Assembly: GCA_002311335.1 (NCBI GenBank)
Contig: DBZX01000001.1
Location: 286 to 9,446, forward strand
Reading direction: 5' to 3'
DNA length: 9,161 nucleotides
Origin: a bacterium UBP10_UBA1149
GTDB lineage: Bacteria; Desulfobacterota; Binatia; UBA1149
In this document: positions 1 to 7,356 of the stretch, in pieces
How positions within the stretch are numbered: the stretch's first letter is position 1
Layout: every line of letters starts with the position of its first letter
Translations under genes and position numbers: made by a program
Notes under the pieces: model-generated
Seen by the model: the letters and a program-made list of their open reading frames with translations, nothing else
Told to the model about the DNA's origin: nothing
Databases searched by the model: none

Positions 1-1508
1 ACGGCCTTCATCAGGCCGATGTTCCCCTCCTGTATGAGGTCGAGAAACTGCAGGCCGCGGTTGTTGTAACGCTTAGCTATCGACACGACCAGGCGCAGGT
101 TGGCCTCGGTCATCTCGGTCTTGGCCGTCGTCGCTTCGTCGCGGGCCTGGTTGATGCTTAGCCAGAGTTCGTCGAACTCGGGAACGGTGAGCCCGGTCAG
201 GGCTATGATCTCCCGGGTCTCCTCCTGGCACTTGCCGATGTCGGCGGCCAGCTTCATGGCGCCCTCGACGCTCATGCGCAGGGTGCCACAAATGCGCTGG
301 TCGCTGGTCTTGCCCTTGCCGAGCTTGCCCACGAGTTCTACGATCTGCTCGACATCACGCCCGGTCTTACGCCGCGCCTTCTCGAGCAGACGCTGGCGCC
401 GGCCCAGGCGCGAACGCGCGGTCCCGATTTCGTCTACGACCGAACTGAGCTGGCCGGTGTGCAGCGGTATGTCGCGCAAGCCCTGGAGAAATCCGTTGTT
501 GAGTCGGCGTGCGGCTGCCAGCAAGCGCTCCTGATCCTTGTCGTCACAACCGTCGGCCCGGTCGAGGTTACGCTCAATGCTGTTGGCCTTACGCACAAGT
601 TTCTTGAGCAACACGGTGAGCTGCCGGTTGAGCTCCTGCTCGCCCTCGTTGGCGATCATGCCCTCCGACGCTGCCTTGCCGCTGGCCTCATCGCCGACCG
701 GGGCCTCGGCTACATCCCGAGCGGGCTCAACGGCCACGTCCTCGGCATCGAGGTCATCACCGGCAACGGAGTCACCGGCCACCACCTCGGCGGCCACGTT
801 TACGGCATCATCATCCGGGGCATCATCATCCGGGGCATCATCGTCCGGGGATTCATCCTCCTGGGATTCGACCTCGGGGCCCACGACGCCCTCGGCACCC
901 TGCTCGCCCTCGCCCTCGTCCGAAATCTCGGGATCGGGCTCGATCAGCTTGACCACAGAGCGGACACGAATCTCGCCGGCCTGTACCAGCTCCAGAAGCG
1001 CACGCACCCGGTTGCGACCAAAGGGTGACGAAAAGACAAGGTCAAACAATCGATTGCAGCCAGCCTCTATGCGCTTGGCAATGGCTACTTCTTTTTCGCG
1101 GGTGAGCAGCTTGATGGTGCTCATGTCGCGCATGTACATGCGCACGTAGTCGACGTCGCCCTCGCGATCGTTGGACTCGGCTTCTTTCTTCTTGCTGGTC
1201 TTGCCGGCGGCAGCCTTGGCGGCCGACTTGCTCTCGGCTACCGCGCGCTCGCCTTCGCTGGTATTGTCGGCGAGCAGGACGTCGTTCTTGCGCAGCGCCT
1301 CGAGCATGCTCTCGATGCCGCTCACGCCGCGGTCGTCCTCGCTACCTGCACCGAGCACGACGTTGACGTCGTCGTAGGTAACAAAGCCGCGCTTCTTTCC
1401 CAGGGTGAGCAATGACCCGAGGGCCTCGGCTCCTACTCCCGGGGGCAGCTCTGCCCCACTGGCCGCATCCCCAACAGGCGTTGCGTCGCCCTTGCTGCTA
1501 CTCGCCAT
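1..1508 (-). CDS. rpoD: RNA polymerase primary sigma factor RpoD (sigma-70), C-terminal part cut off by window edge
   Basis: This is the housekeeping sigma factor, which directs core RNA polymerase to -10/-35 promoters. My translation of the minus strand from the ATG at 1508-1506 runs 502 codons to the left edge without a stop. Region 1.1 is near residues 26-80 (core GKKRGFVTYDDVNVVL, residues 37-52). A lysine/alanine-rich linker follows to about 115. Region 1.2 is at about 116-152 (YVRMYMRDM, then LLTREKEVAIAKRIE). A long non-conserved region spans about 153-455, with an acidic stretch at about 191-290 that includes a PDDDA repeat. Region 2.1-2.2 begins near 461 (EANLRLVVSIAKRY, then LQFLDLIQEGNIGLMKAV to 502). 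The rest of region 2 and regions 3 and 4 lie outside the window. The start overlaps the end of dnaG by 11 bases and has no strong Shine-Dalgarno, so coupling to dnaG translation is likely. Region 1.2 has DY where the family usually has DP. The long non-conserved region points to a proteobacterial-type group 1 sigma factor rather than an alternative sigma. Confidence 0.96.
   Translation of the reverse strand, partial: MASSSKGDATPVGDAASGAELPPGVGAEALGSLLTLGKKRGFVTYDDVNVVLGAGSEDDRGVSGIESMLEALRKNDVLLADNTSEGERAVAESKSAAKAAAGKTSKKKEAESNDREGDVDYVRMYMRDMSTIKLLTREKEVAIAKRIEAGCNRLFDLVFSSPFGRNRVRALLELVQAGEIRVRSVVKLIEPDPEISDEGEGEQGAEGVVGPEVESQEDESPDDDAPDDDAPDDDAVNVAAEVVAGDSVAGDDLDAEDVAVEPARDVAEAPVGDEASGKAASEGMIANEGEQELNRQLTVLLKKLVRKANSIERNLDRADGCDDKDQERLLAAARRLNNGFLQGLRDIPLHTGQLSSVVDEIGTARSRLGRRQRLLEKARRKTGRDVEQIVELVGKLGKGKTSDQRICGTLRMSVEGAMKLAADIGKCQEETREIIALTGLTVPEFDELWLSINQARDEATTAKTEMTEANLRLVVSIAKRYNNRGLQFLDLIQEGNIGLMKA
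804..848 (-). repeat. Three tandem 15-bp repeats in rpoD encoding (PDDDA)x3
   Basis: Three consecutive 15-base units (804-818, 819-833, 834-848) read ggcatcatcatccgg on the plus strand. The third differs by one base (atcgtcc for atcatcc). A fourth, strongly diverged unit may follow at 849-863. On the coding strand they give residues 221-235 of RpoD, PDDDAPDDDAPDDDA. The units are in frame, so gain or loss of one would change the acidic loop by five residues without a frameshift. The enteric RpoD also carries an acidic run in the same part of its non-conserved region, so an acidic stretch here is expected; the exact DNA repetition is the unusual part. Confidence 0.9.
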
Positions 1509-3219
1509 CGGACATCCGGCTGGATTTCCAGTCTCCCATCCCGGAGATCGCAGCAATATCCGAGCCAGACTCCTCGGCCCGCTTCAGTTCGAGCAGGCGT
1601 TGGCGGTTTATTGCCTTGCGCTGCCGTCTTTCCAAGCCCGAAAGGCAGTCGCCCAGGGCTCGCCGAGCCACGTTGGTGTCGGAATATACGCCCTCGTTGA
1701 GCCTCTGGGCCACCCTCGCCCCCAGGTCTGAGGGCAACGCGGCCAGCTGGTCGGCGGCGTCGGCCCGGCTGCTGGCCTGCAGCAAATCGCTCGCCACCTG
1801 CCGAAACGGCCCGTTTTCCATGCGGTCCAAGGCCCCGGCCTCGGCCACCGAGGCTGCCAGCGACGGATCACTCAGCAGCAGGGTCACCAGCAGTTCGTCC
1901 AGTCCTGCCGCGCCTCCCAGCGATTCGGCGCCCCTCGCGGCGCGCTTCTGCGGCGTGGGCGCAGCCTGCCCCCTGAGAACCTTCTCGCTTATGCCCGTCC
2001 ACACCGAGGCCTTGCGCAGTAAAAGGTCATATTCGAACGGGTCTTGCACCTTTTTGAGCAAACTCGACAGGTCGCTGGCCACCCTGGCCATGGAGGCCGT
2101 GTCGGCCGCCTGGCCGGTGATCTGCCGCAGCCAGGTGTCGACCAGCGGGCCAGCCCCGCCGAGCAGTTCTGCAAGCGCCTCCACGCCGCGCTCGCGCACA
2201 AAGCTGTCGGGATCGGCGTCGGCGGGCAACGACAGGCCACGGGCCCAGACACCGGCCTCCATGAACACCGGAAAGCTGCGCCCGGCTGCCCGGCTGCCGG
2301 CCTCATCGCCATCAAACAGCGTGATCATCTCCGAGCTGAAGCGCTTGAGCAGTTTGACCTGCTCGGCGGTGAGCGCCGTGCCGCAGGTGGCCACCACGTT
2401 CTCCATTCCTACCTGGTGCAGGGCGATGACGTCGGTGTAACCTTCAACGAGCAGCGCGAAGCCCTTGTCCCTCACCGCGGTGCGGGCAAGGTCGAGCCCG
2501 TAGAGAACCCGACCCTTGTGATAGACCGACGACTCGACTGAGTTTATGTACTTGGGGCCCTCGGCTGTCTCGCCCTTGCGACCGGCAAAGCCGACCACGC
2601 GACCCTGGTTGTCGCGCAGCGGAAACATCAACCTCGAACGAAACGAGTCTACCGTTCGGCCCTGCCGCCGCGTGACCAGGCCAAGCAACTGCGCCTGCTC
2701 GAGGTCGGCACCCTGCTGCTTGAGCCAGCGCAACAGGCCGTCCCCTGAATCGGGCGCCGCGCCAAGCATGAAACTGTCGGATGACTTTTCGTTGATGCCG
2801 CGCGCCGCGAGGTACTCGAGCCAGGACTCGCCGGCCGGGGTCTCAAGCAACACCCGGCGATAGTAACCGGCCACCGAGTCGAGCAGGGCAAACAGGTCCT
2901 TGCGCACCGGGCCACCGGCCGAGCCCCGTTCCTCGGGGAGCTCGATGCCACAACGGTCGGCGACCTTGCGCACCGCCTCGGGAAAACTCAGCCCCTCGAG
3001 CGCCATGATGAACTTGAAAACGTTGCCGCCTTCGCCACAGCCAAAGCAGTGATAGAAACCGCCATCGTCGTTGACCGAAAATGACGGGGTTTTTTCTTCG
3101 TGGAAGGGGCACAGGCCCTTCAGAGAGCGGCCGGCTCTCCTCAATTCGACGTGCGACGAGATGAACTCGGATATGCGCGCCGCTTCGCGGATCTCGTTTA
3201 TTTTGTCCTCAGCAATCAA
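1498..3219 (-). CDS. dnaG: DNA primase DnaG
   Basis: DnaG makes the RNA primers for lagging-strand and origin DNA synthesis, working with the replicative helicase DnaB. The protein has 573 residues, close to the usual 580-600. The N-terminal zinc-binding domain shows the ligands C37, H40, C58 and C61 (CPFHEEKTPSF ... YHCFGCGEGG). The catalytic core includes FRSRLMFPLRDNQGRVVGF (193-211) and PKYINS (222-227). The TOPRIM fold follows, with acidic metal-binding residues E259 (LVEGYTDV) and D303/D305 (LFDGDEAG). The C-terminal part, from about 430, is the less conserved helicase-interaction domain. The start is a TTG at 3219-3217. No ATG or GTG lies nearby in frame, and residues 7-20 (INEIREAARISEFI) match the normal DnaG N-terminus, so the TTG is well placed. 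It overlaps the cvpA stop codon in the 4-base string TTGA, and the stop overlaps the rpoD start. All catalytic residues I could check are present, so the gene looks functional. Confidence 0.98.
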   Translation of the reverse strand: MIAEDKINEIREAARISEFISSHVELRRAGRSLKGLCPFHEEKTPSFSVNDDGGFYHCFGCGEGGNVFKFIMALEGLSFPEAVRKVADRCGIELPEERGSAGGPVRKDLFALLDSVAGYYRRVLLETPAGESWLEYLAARGINEKSSDSFMLGAAPDSGDGLLRWLKQQGADLEQAQLLGLVTRRQGRTVDSFRSRLMFPLRDNQGRVVGFAGRKGETAEGPKYINSVESSVYHKGRVLYGLDLARTAVRDKGFALLVEGYTDVIALHQVGMENVVATCGTALTAEQVKLLKRFSSEMITLFDGDEAGSRAAGRSFPVFMEAGVWARGLSLPADADPDSFVRERGVEALAELLGGAGPLVDTWLRQITGQAADTASMARVASDLSSLLKKVQDPFEYDLLLRKASVWTGISEKVLRGQAAPTPQKRAARGAESLGGAAGLDELLVTLLLSDPSLAASVAEAGALDRMENGPFRQVASDLLQASSRADAADQLAALPSDLGARVAQRLNEGVYSDTNVARRALGDCLSGLERRQRKAINRQRLLELKRAEESGSDIAAISGMGDWKSSRMSDGE

Positions 3220-3779
3220 GGGTAACCGTCGTGGCCGGTAGAGACGAACCAGTCCTGTCCCTTATCCATTGCCACGGCGAAAATGCCAAGTGAAACCCGT
3301 GCAAGGGCATCGCCCACCTGCGACTCCTGCACGCGCACCTGCAGCTCTTCGGCTACCCCGAGAAAACGCCCCGCGAAAGCGTCGCGGGTTTCGGACACCG
3401 GTACCGAGCTGCGCAGCAGTATCACCGCGCTGCCGAGCACCAGGGCGCCCTTGAGCACACCGAAGCCCATACCCGCGAGCCTGTTCTGCGGCGAACCGGC
3501 CATTGACACCCAGAAGCGTTCTACCAGCGTGTTGGCTATCCTCACGCCTATGACCACCGGAAAAAACAGCGCGAGAAAGGCAAGACTGATGGTGAGAAAG
3601 TAGGGCATGGTGGCGCGAACGGCGATGCCCTCGGCCACGGCCGGGCAGAAACGAAACGCGACCGCGCAGCCCGCCACTATGGACACCAGCGAGAGCAGCT
3701 CATGAAATAATCCACGCGAGTAGCCCCGGAGGGCCGCGAAAAAAAGAAGCAGGAGAAGCCCGACATCTACGATGTTCAT
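3216..3779 (-). CDS. cvpA: CvpA family inner-membrane protein (colicin V production protein homologue)
   Basis: This is a small polytopic membrane protein of the CvpA family; members are linked to colicin V production and to envelope stress tolerance, but their molecular activity is not settled. From the ATG at 3779-3777 the protein has 187 residues and begins MNIVDVGLLLLLFFAALRG. It shows about four hydrophobic segments (residues about 3-17, 26-43, 58-79 and 104-121) and the family feature RGYSRGLFHE after the first. The loop NRLAGMGFGVLKG matches the family's usual DRxxGxxFGxxxG, with Asn where Asp is common. The C-terminal 60 residues are amphipathic and probably cytoplasmic. A GTG at 3791 would extend the protein by four residues, but the GGAGG at 3789-3785 sits five bases before the ATG and would lie inside that extension, so I chose the ATG. 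It appears to be the first gene of the cvpA-dnaG-rpoD cluster. The family call is firm; the function is not. Confidence 0.88.
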   Translation of the reverse strand: MNIVDVGLLLLLFFAALRGYSRGLFHELLSLVSIVAGCAVAFRFCPAVAEGIAVRATMPYFLTISLAFLALFFPVVIGVRIANTLVERFWVSMAGSPQNRLAGMGFGVLKGALVLGSAVILLRSSVPVSETRDAFAGRFLGVAEELQVRVQESQVGDALARVSLGIFAVAMDKGQDWFVSTGHDGYP

Positions 3780-3874
3780 ACCAACCTCCACACCGACCAG
3801 TGCCAGCTGTTAAGCCCCTGCACGGGTCGTCTACAGGCGTTTACTCTAGCACGGGTTGACACCTCGCGCCCCAC
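3780..3874. promoter_or_regulatory. Divergent intergenic region with probable promoters for the cvpA cluster and the M16 peptidase gene
   Basis: The leftward cluster and the rightward peptidase gene diverge from this spacer of about 95 bases, so both promoters should lie here or just inside the gene ends. Rightward, a perfect TTGACA at 3856-3861 could be a -35 box, but the best -10 at normal spacing (near 3879-3884) is poor. Leftward, TGCTAGAGT (plus-strand 3843-3851 read in reverse) resembles an extended -10 with four of six core matches and no clear -35. The perfect 10-bp palindrome CCCACGTGGG at 3870-3879 falls between the rightward promoter elements and could be an operator. These are eye-read motif matches in GC-rich DNA, so individual elements are uncertain. 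Confidence 0.35.
3785..3789 (-). promoter_or_regulatory. Shine-Dalgarno of cvpA
   Basis: GGAGG on the minus strand lies five bases upstream of the ATG at 3779-3777. It is the only strong ribosome binding site in the leftward cluster. It decides the cvpA start in favour of ATG over the GTG at 3791. The following genes, dnaG and rpoD, overlap their predecessors and lack a comparable site. Confidence 0.75.
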
Positions 3875-6619
3875 GTGGGATTCGCCCGGTTCCCCTTTTT
3901 ACTCGTGAATCGACCAGTCCCAGGATCCTACGTCTGCAGCCTGCTTGCCGTCTTTGCGCTGTCCCTGTACGGGTGTAGCTCGATGATAGATGCAGTCATG
4001 CCGCAGCGCGGCGAAGATAAACTCAGCACCTGGACCCTGGACAACGGAATGCAGGTGCTGGTGAACGAGGATCACTTTGCGCCCGTGGTCGCGCTGCAGG
4101 TCTGGGTCAAGGCCGGCGCCGCCGACGAGCTGGACCCCGAGGCCGGCGTCGCGCACGTGCACGAGCACATGTTGTTCAAGGGCACCTCGCGCCGCGGCGT
4201 GGGCGAGATCGCCGCCGAGGTGGAAGGCTCCGGTGGACGCATCAACGCGTGGACCTCCTGGGACCAGACCGTTTACCACCTCGTGCTGGCTTCGCGTCAC
4301 GCCGAGCAGGGGCTCGACATCCTGGCCGACGCGGTCCGCAACTCAGCCTTCGACCCCGAAGAGCTCGAGCGCGAACTGGGCGTCGTCATGGAGGAGTACA
4401 AGCGCAGCCAGGACATGCCGGGAAGCCGCGTGTTCAAGGCCATGTTTGCCAAGGCCTTCAAGCAGCACCCCTACGGCCGACCGGTCATAGGCACCGAGGA
4501 ATCAATAACCGGGCTCGACCGTGAGAAGGTCCTGAGTTTCTTCGACAGGTTCTACTCGCCGGGCAACATGGCGCTGGTGATAGTGGGCGACGTCAAGGCG
4601 CGCAAGCTGCGGTCGGTGATCGACGATCTCTTTGGCGACTTCGAAAACCGCCCCGTTGAACGTCCCAGCCGGGCCACCGAGCCCGCGCAGGCCGGCACCG
4701 AGTTCGAGGCCTTGCACATGGACGTGAAGGAGTCGCACCTCGCGCTAGGCTTCCACGTGCCCGGCGCCAACCACGAAGACGTAGCGGCGCTGGACACCCT
4801 GGCCTGGATACTGGGCGGCGGCGAAAGCTCGCGCCTGTACCGGAAGCTGGTGGCCGAAACCCAGCTCGTGAACGGCGTCAACACTTACGCCTACACCCCC
4901 GCCGACCCGGGCATGTTCGTGGTGACGGCGTCGATGGACGACTCCAATCTCGCGGCTACACTGCCCGCCCTGCTCGAGCAGATCACGCCCCTGCTGGCCG
5001 GCCCGGTGGGCGCCGACGAACTCAGGCGAGCGCGTAAAAACCTGCAGACCGACTTCATCTACCAGCGCCAGACAGTGCAGGGCCAGGCCCGCGAAGCCGG
5101 CTACCTGCTCACCGTGCACGAAGACCTCGACTTTGACCGCCGCTACATCGAGCGACTCGACTCGCTCACCCTGGCTGACCTGCAGCGGGTGGCCCGGCGT
5201 TACCTCGTGGCCGACAACCTCACTGTGGTGAGCCTGGCGCCCACCGGCAGCGAGGTGGCACTGGACAAGGCCACGGCCGTGGAAGCGGCCCGCGTGCTCT
5301 CGGTAGCCGTGCAATCGCAGGCCGACGAAAAGGCCGAGGCCGAGGCGCGGCCCTCTGCACCGTCGCGGTCGACCACCAGGCACGGGAGCGACACCGAGCC
5401 GCGGCTGGTCACGCTCGACAACGGCGTCAGGATCATCGTCCAGGAGCACCACGAAGCGCCGCTGTTCTCCATCCGGGCGGCCATGCGCGGCGGCCTGCTG
5501 GCCGAAAGTAAATCGGACAACGGAGTATCGACCTTTACCGCAGAGATGCTCACGCGCGGGGCAGGCTCACTCGACCGCGAGCAGCTGGCCCGGCAGGTCG
5601 AGACCATGGCCGGCGAGCTGGGCGGCTTCTCGGGCCGCAACTCGCTGGGCGTGAGCGGGTCGTTCCTGTCGGCATCGTTCGACGAAGGCGTCGACCTTTT
5701 TCTCGACGTGCTGCTGAGGCCCAACTTTCCGGACGACGAAATCGAGAAGACCCGGCACGAGTTGCTGCAGGTCATCGACAACAGGGAAGACGCCACGAGC
5801 CACCTCGCCTTCGAACTGGCCTGGCGCACGGTGTACCCCTCGCACCCCTTCGGCATGACGACCGTGGGTGAAAAAGAAACAGTGCAGGCCATGGACAAGG
5901 CCGCGATAGAAAACTTTTACCGTCGCGCGCTCGACCCCACGAGCCTGGTCGTGTCAGTGGTGGGCGACGTGCAGAGCGACGACGTGCTCGAGCGCCTGCG
6001 GGCGGCACTGGGCGAGCTCGAGGCACCCGCCGATGCCTTTGTGCAGCCGCCGGCTGCCGATGCGCCCGGGGTGGTGCAGAAAGTGCGCAAAGCGGTGCCG
6101 CGCGAACAATCACACGTGGTGGTGGCCTGGCCGGGCGTCGACCTGCACAACAGTGACAGGTTTGCCCTCGACATTCTCGACGCGGTGTTGTCGCGCCAAG
6201 GCGGCCGACTGTTTCGCGAACTGCGCGATAAGCGCGGACTGGCCTACAGCGTGACCGCCTTCCACACCGAGGGCATGGCCCCGGGACTGTTCGGCGGCTA
6301 CATAGCCACCGACCCCGACAACGAACAACCCGCCATCGATGGGCTGCTCGAACAGCTGGCGCTGGTAAGAACAGAACTCGTTGACGGAGACGAGCTGGAA
6401 CGCGCCCGGCTCTACCTGCTGGGAAGCTACGACATCGCCCTGCAGACCAACGGCGCCATTGGCGACGAAATGCTGTTCAACGAACTCTACGGACTGGGCT
6501 ATCTCAACGGCCGCCAGCACGCCGAGCGCATGAACGCGGTTACTCCCGAGGACCTGCTACGGGTGGCCCAGCGCTACCTCGACCCCGAAAAAGTCACCAT
6601 CGCGGTTGTCGGCCCCTGA
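3875..6619 (+). CDS. Two-module M16 zinc metallopeptidase, probable envelope lipoprotein
   Basis: This insulinase/pitrilysin-family (M16) peptidase is likely exported and acts on peptides or unfolded proteins in the periplasm. The 914 residues hold two tandem M16 modules. The first (about 47-460) has the inverted zinc motif HVHEH at 94-98 (ligands H94 and H98, catalytic E97) and a probable third ligand E174 in VMEEYKR. A variable, charged linker (about 461-508) leads to the second module (about 509-914). There the motif position reads TFTAE (553-557), with both histidines and the glutamate lost. The second module keeps the RLFRELRDKRGLAYSV segment (778-793), typical of the substrate-binding C-terminal half. 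The N-terminus has a hydrophobic stretch ending in LYGC (C34), like a lipobox, followed by SS. The start is uncertain: GTG at 3875, or GTG at 3905, which gives a more compact signal peptide with the cysteine at 24. Neither has a Shine-Dalgarno. The size and layout fit PqqL-like fused M16 proteins. There are no pqq genes nearby, so I assign no symbol. Confidence 0.94.
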   Translation: MGFARFPFLLVNRPVPGSYVCSLLAVFALSLYGCSSMIDAVMPQRGEDKLSTWTLDNGMQVLVNEDHFAPVVALQVWVKAGAADELDPEAGVAHVHEHMLFKGTSRRGVGEIAAEVEGSGGRINAWTSWDQTVYHLVLASRHAEQGLDILADAVRNSAFDPEELERELGVVMEEYKRSQDMPGSRVFKAMFAKAFKQHPYGRPVIGTEESITGLDREKVLSFFDRFYSPGNMALVIVGDVKARKLRSVIDDLFGDFENRPVERPSRATEPAQAGTEFEALHMDVKESHLALGFHVPGANHEDVAALDTLAWILGGGESSRLYRKLVAETQLVNGVNTYAYTPADPGMFVVTASMDDSNLAATLPALLEQITPLLAGPVGADELRRARKNLQTDFIYQRQTVQGQAREAGYLLTVHEDLDFDRRYIERLDSLTLADLQRVARRYLVADNLTVVSLAPTGSEVALDKATAVEAARVLSVAVQSQADEKAEAEARPSAPSRSTTRHGSDTEPRLVTLDNGVRIIVQEHHEAPLFSIRAAMRGGLLAESKSDNGVSTFTAEMLTRGAGSLDREQLARQVETMAGELGGFSGRNSLGVSGSFLSASFDEGVDLFLDVLLRPNFPDDEIEKTRHELLQVIDNREDATSHLAFELAWRTVYPSHPFGMTTVGEKETVQAMDKAAIENFYRRALDPTSLVVSVVGDVQSDDVLERLRAALGELEAPADAFVQPPAADAPGVVQKVRKAVPREQSHVVVAWPGVDLHNSDRFALDILDAVLSRQGGRLFRELRDKRGLAYSVTAFHTEGMAPGLFGGYIATDPDNEQPAIDGLLEQLALVRTELVDGDELERARLYLLGSYDIALQTNGAIGDEMLFNELYGLGYLNGRQHAERMNAVTPEDLLRVAQRYLDPEKVTIAVVGP

Positions 6620-6642
6620 AGGAGAGGGCAGGCCTCCCCTCA
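6620..6642. terminator. Weak hairpin between convergent genes, possible bidirectional terminator
   Basis: The M16 stop and the stop of the facing phosphodiesterase gene are only 20 bases apart. The spacer contains GAGGG (6624-6628) and CCCTC (6637-6641), which can pair as a 5-bp stem around an 8-base loop. There is no T-tract on either side, so classical intrinsic termination is doubtful. The position between converging genes is the main argument for a termination role. Confidence 0.25.
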
Positions 6643-7356
6643 GTTGGTCAACGCAGCGACGGCCGCCGCCGGATCGTCTGAAAACACCGCGGCCACGCCG
6701 AGATCGCGCAGCCGCCTGACCTCGGCCTCGTCGTTAGCATTCCAGGTCCAGATGTCCAGCCCGGCCTTGCGACAACGCGCCATCAGCTTCTTGTCGACCG
6801 CCGACACGTGCGGATGCAGGGTGGCTGCGCCCAGGGTGGCCGCGGCCTCAAAGGCACCCTCCTCCTTGTCGGGCACATAGAGAACGCCCACCCGCGCCGC
6901 CGAACTGCGCTCGCGCAACAGCTGCAGGCAGTCCCAGCTGAAAGACGAGAACACCACCGTCTCGAGCGCCTCGTGCCTGTTGACGGCAGCCAGGCAGCGC
7001 TCTACCAGGGCCAGGTCGGCCTGCTCGGTCTTGAGCTCGAGGTTGAGCGTGCAGCGGTCCGAAAACTCGGCCAGCAATTCGTCGAGCAAGGGCAGGCGCA
7101 GTCCGGCAAAAACAGGGTCAAACCAGGAGCCCGCGTCCAGGCGCCTGAGCCCGGCCGCCTCCAGACCGGCAACCGAGCCCGAACCGTCGGTGGTGCGGTC
7201 CACCGTCTCGTCGTGTATGACCACCGGCGCACCGTCGGCGCTCAACTGCACGTCGAACTCGAAACCGTCGGCCCCCGCCTCGAGCGCTCGCGCGAACGAC
7301 GGCATGGTGTTCTCGGGCCTGTCGACCGTGGAGCCGCGGTGACCAATGACCAGCAT
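6640..7356 (-). CDS. Glycerophosphodiester phosphodiesterase (GDPD family, UgpQ-like)
   Basis: The enzyme hydrolyses glycerophosphodiesters, products of phospholipid deacylation, to glycerol 3-phosphate and an alcohol. From the ATG at 7356-7354 it has 238 residues, normal for the cytosolic bacterial form. The protein starts at once with the family signature MLVIGHRG (catalytic H6 and R7). RPENT follows (E15), then the metal-binding pair E33 and D35 (FEFDV) and the second catalytic histidine H48 in VIHDETVDRTT. Next come LNLELKT (E107, K109) and the C-terminal DIWTWNAND barrel strand. A TTG at 7392 would add 12 residues. The GGGGAGG upstream is too far from the ATG to be a clear ribosome site, but the short start fits the family better. 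There is no signal peptide, so it is probably cytoplasmic. It stands alone, with no glycerol-phosphate transporter beside it. The family call is firm; the exact substrate is not known. Confidence 0.94.
   Translation of the reverse strand: MLVIGHRGSTVDRPENTMPSFARALEAGADGFEFDVQLSADGAPVVIHDETVDRTTDGSGSVAGLEAAGLRRLDAGSWFDPVFAGLRLPLLDELLAEFSDRCTLNLELKTEQADLALVERCLAAVNRHEALETVVFSSFSWDCLQLLRERSSAARVGVLYVPDKEEGAFEAAATLGAATLHPHVSAVDKKLMARCRKAGLDIWTWNANDEAEVRRLRDLGVAAVFSDDPAAAVAALTN

Noticed and set aside
804..848. Possible CRISPR or satellite array
   Set aside because: The units are 15 bp, adjacent without spacers, and inside the rpoD reading frame; they are a coding repeat.
459..1149. Plus-strand frames opposite rpoD, one with a repetitive GIIIRG pattern
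   Set aside because: The repetition is the reverse reading of the PDDDA repeats in rpoD, and conserved sigma regions 1.2 and 2 are on the minus strand. These are shadows.
1412..2440. A 342-codon open frame on the plus strand opposite dnaG
   Set aside because: It lies wholly antisense to a gene with full primase motifs, and its translation is low-complexity Ser/Ala/Arg-rich with no recognisable domain. Long antisense frames are expected at this GC content.
3780..3874. Possible tRNA or small RNA in the divergent spacer
   Set aside because: No cloverleaf-like pairing and no terminator hairpin with a T-run could be found by eye in this spacer.
4745..5898. Long minus-strand frames opposite the M16 peptidase gene
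   Set aside because: They are antisense to a clearly conserved protein and have no family features or ribosome sites.
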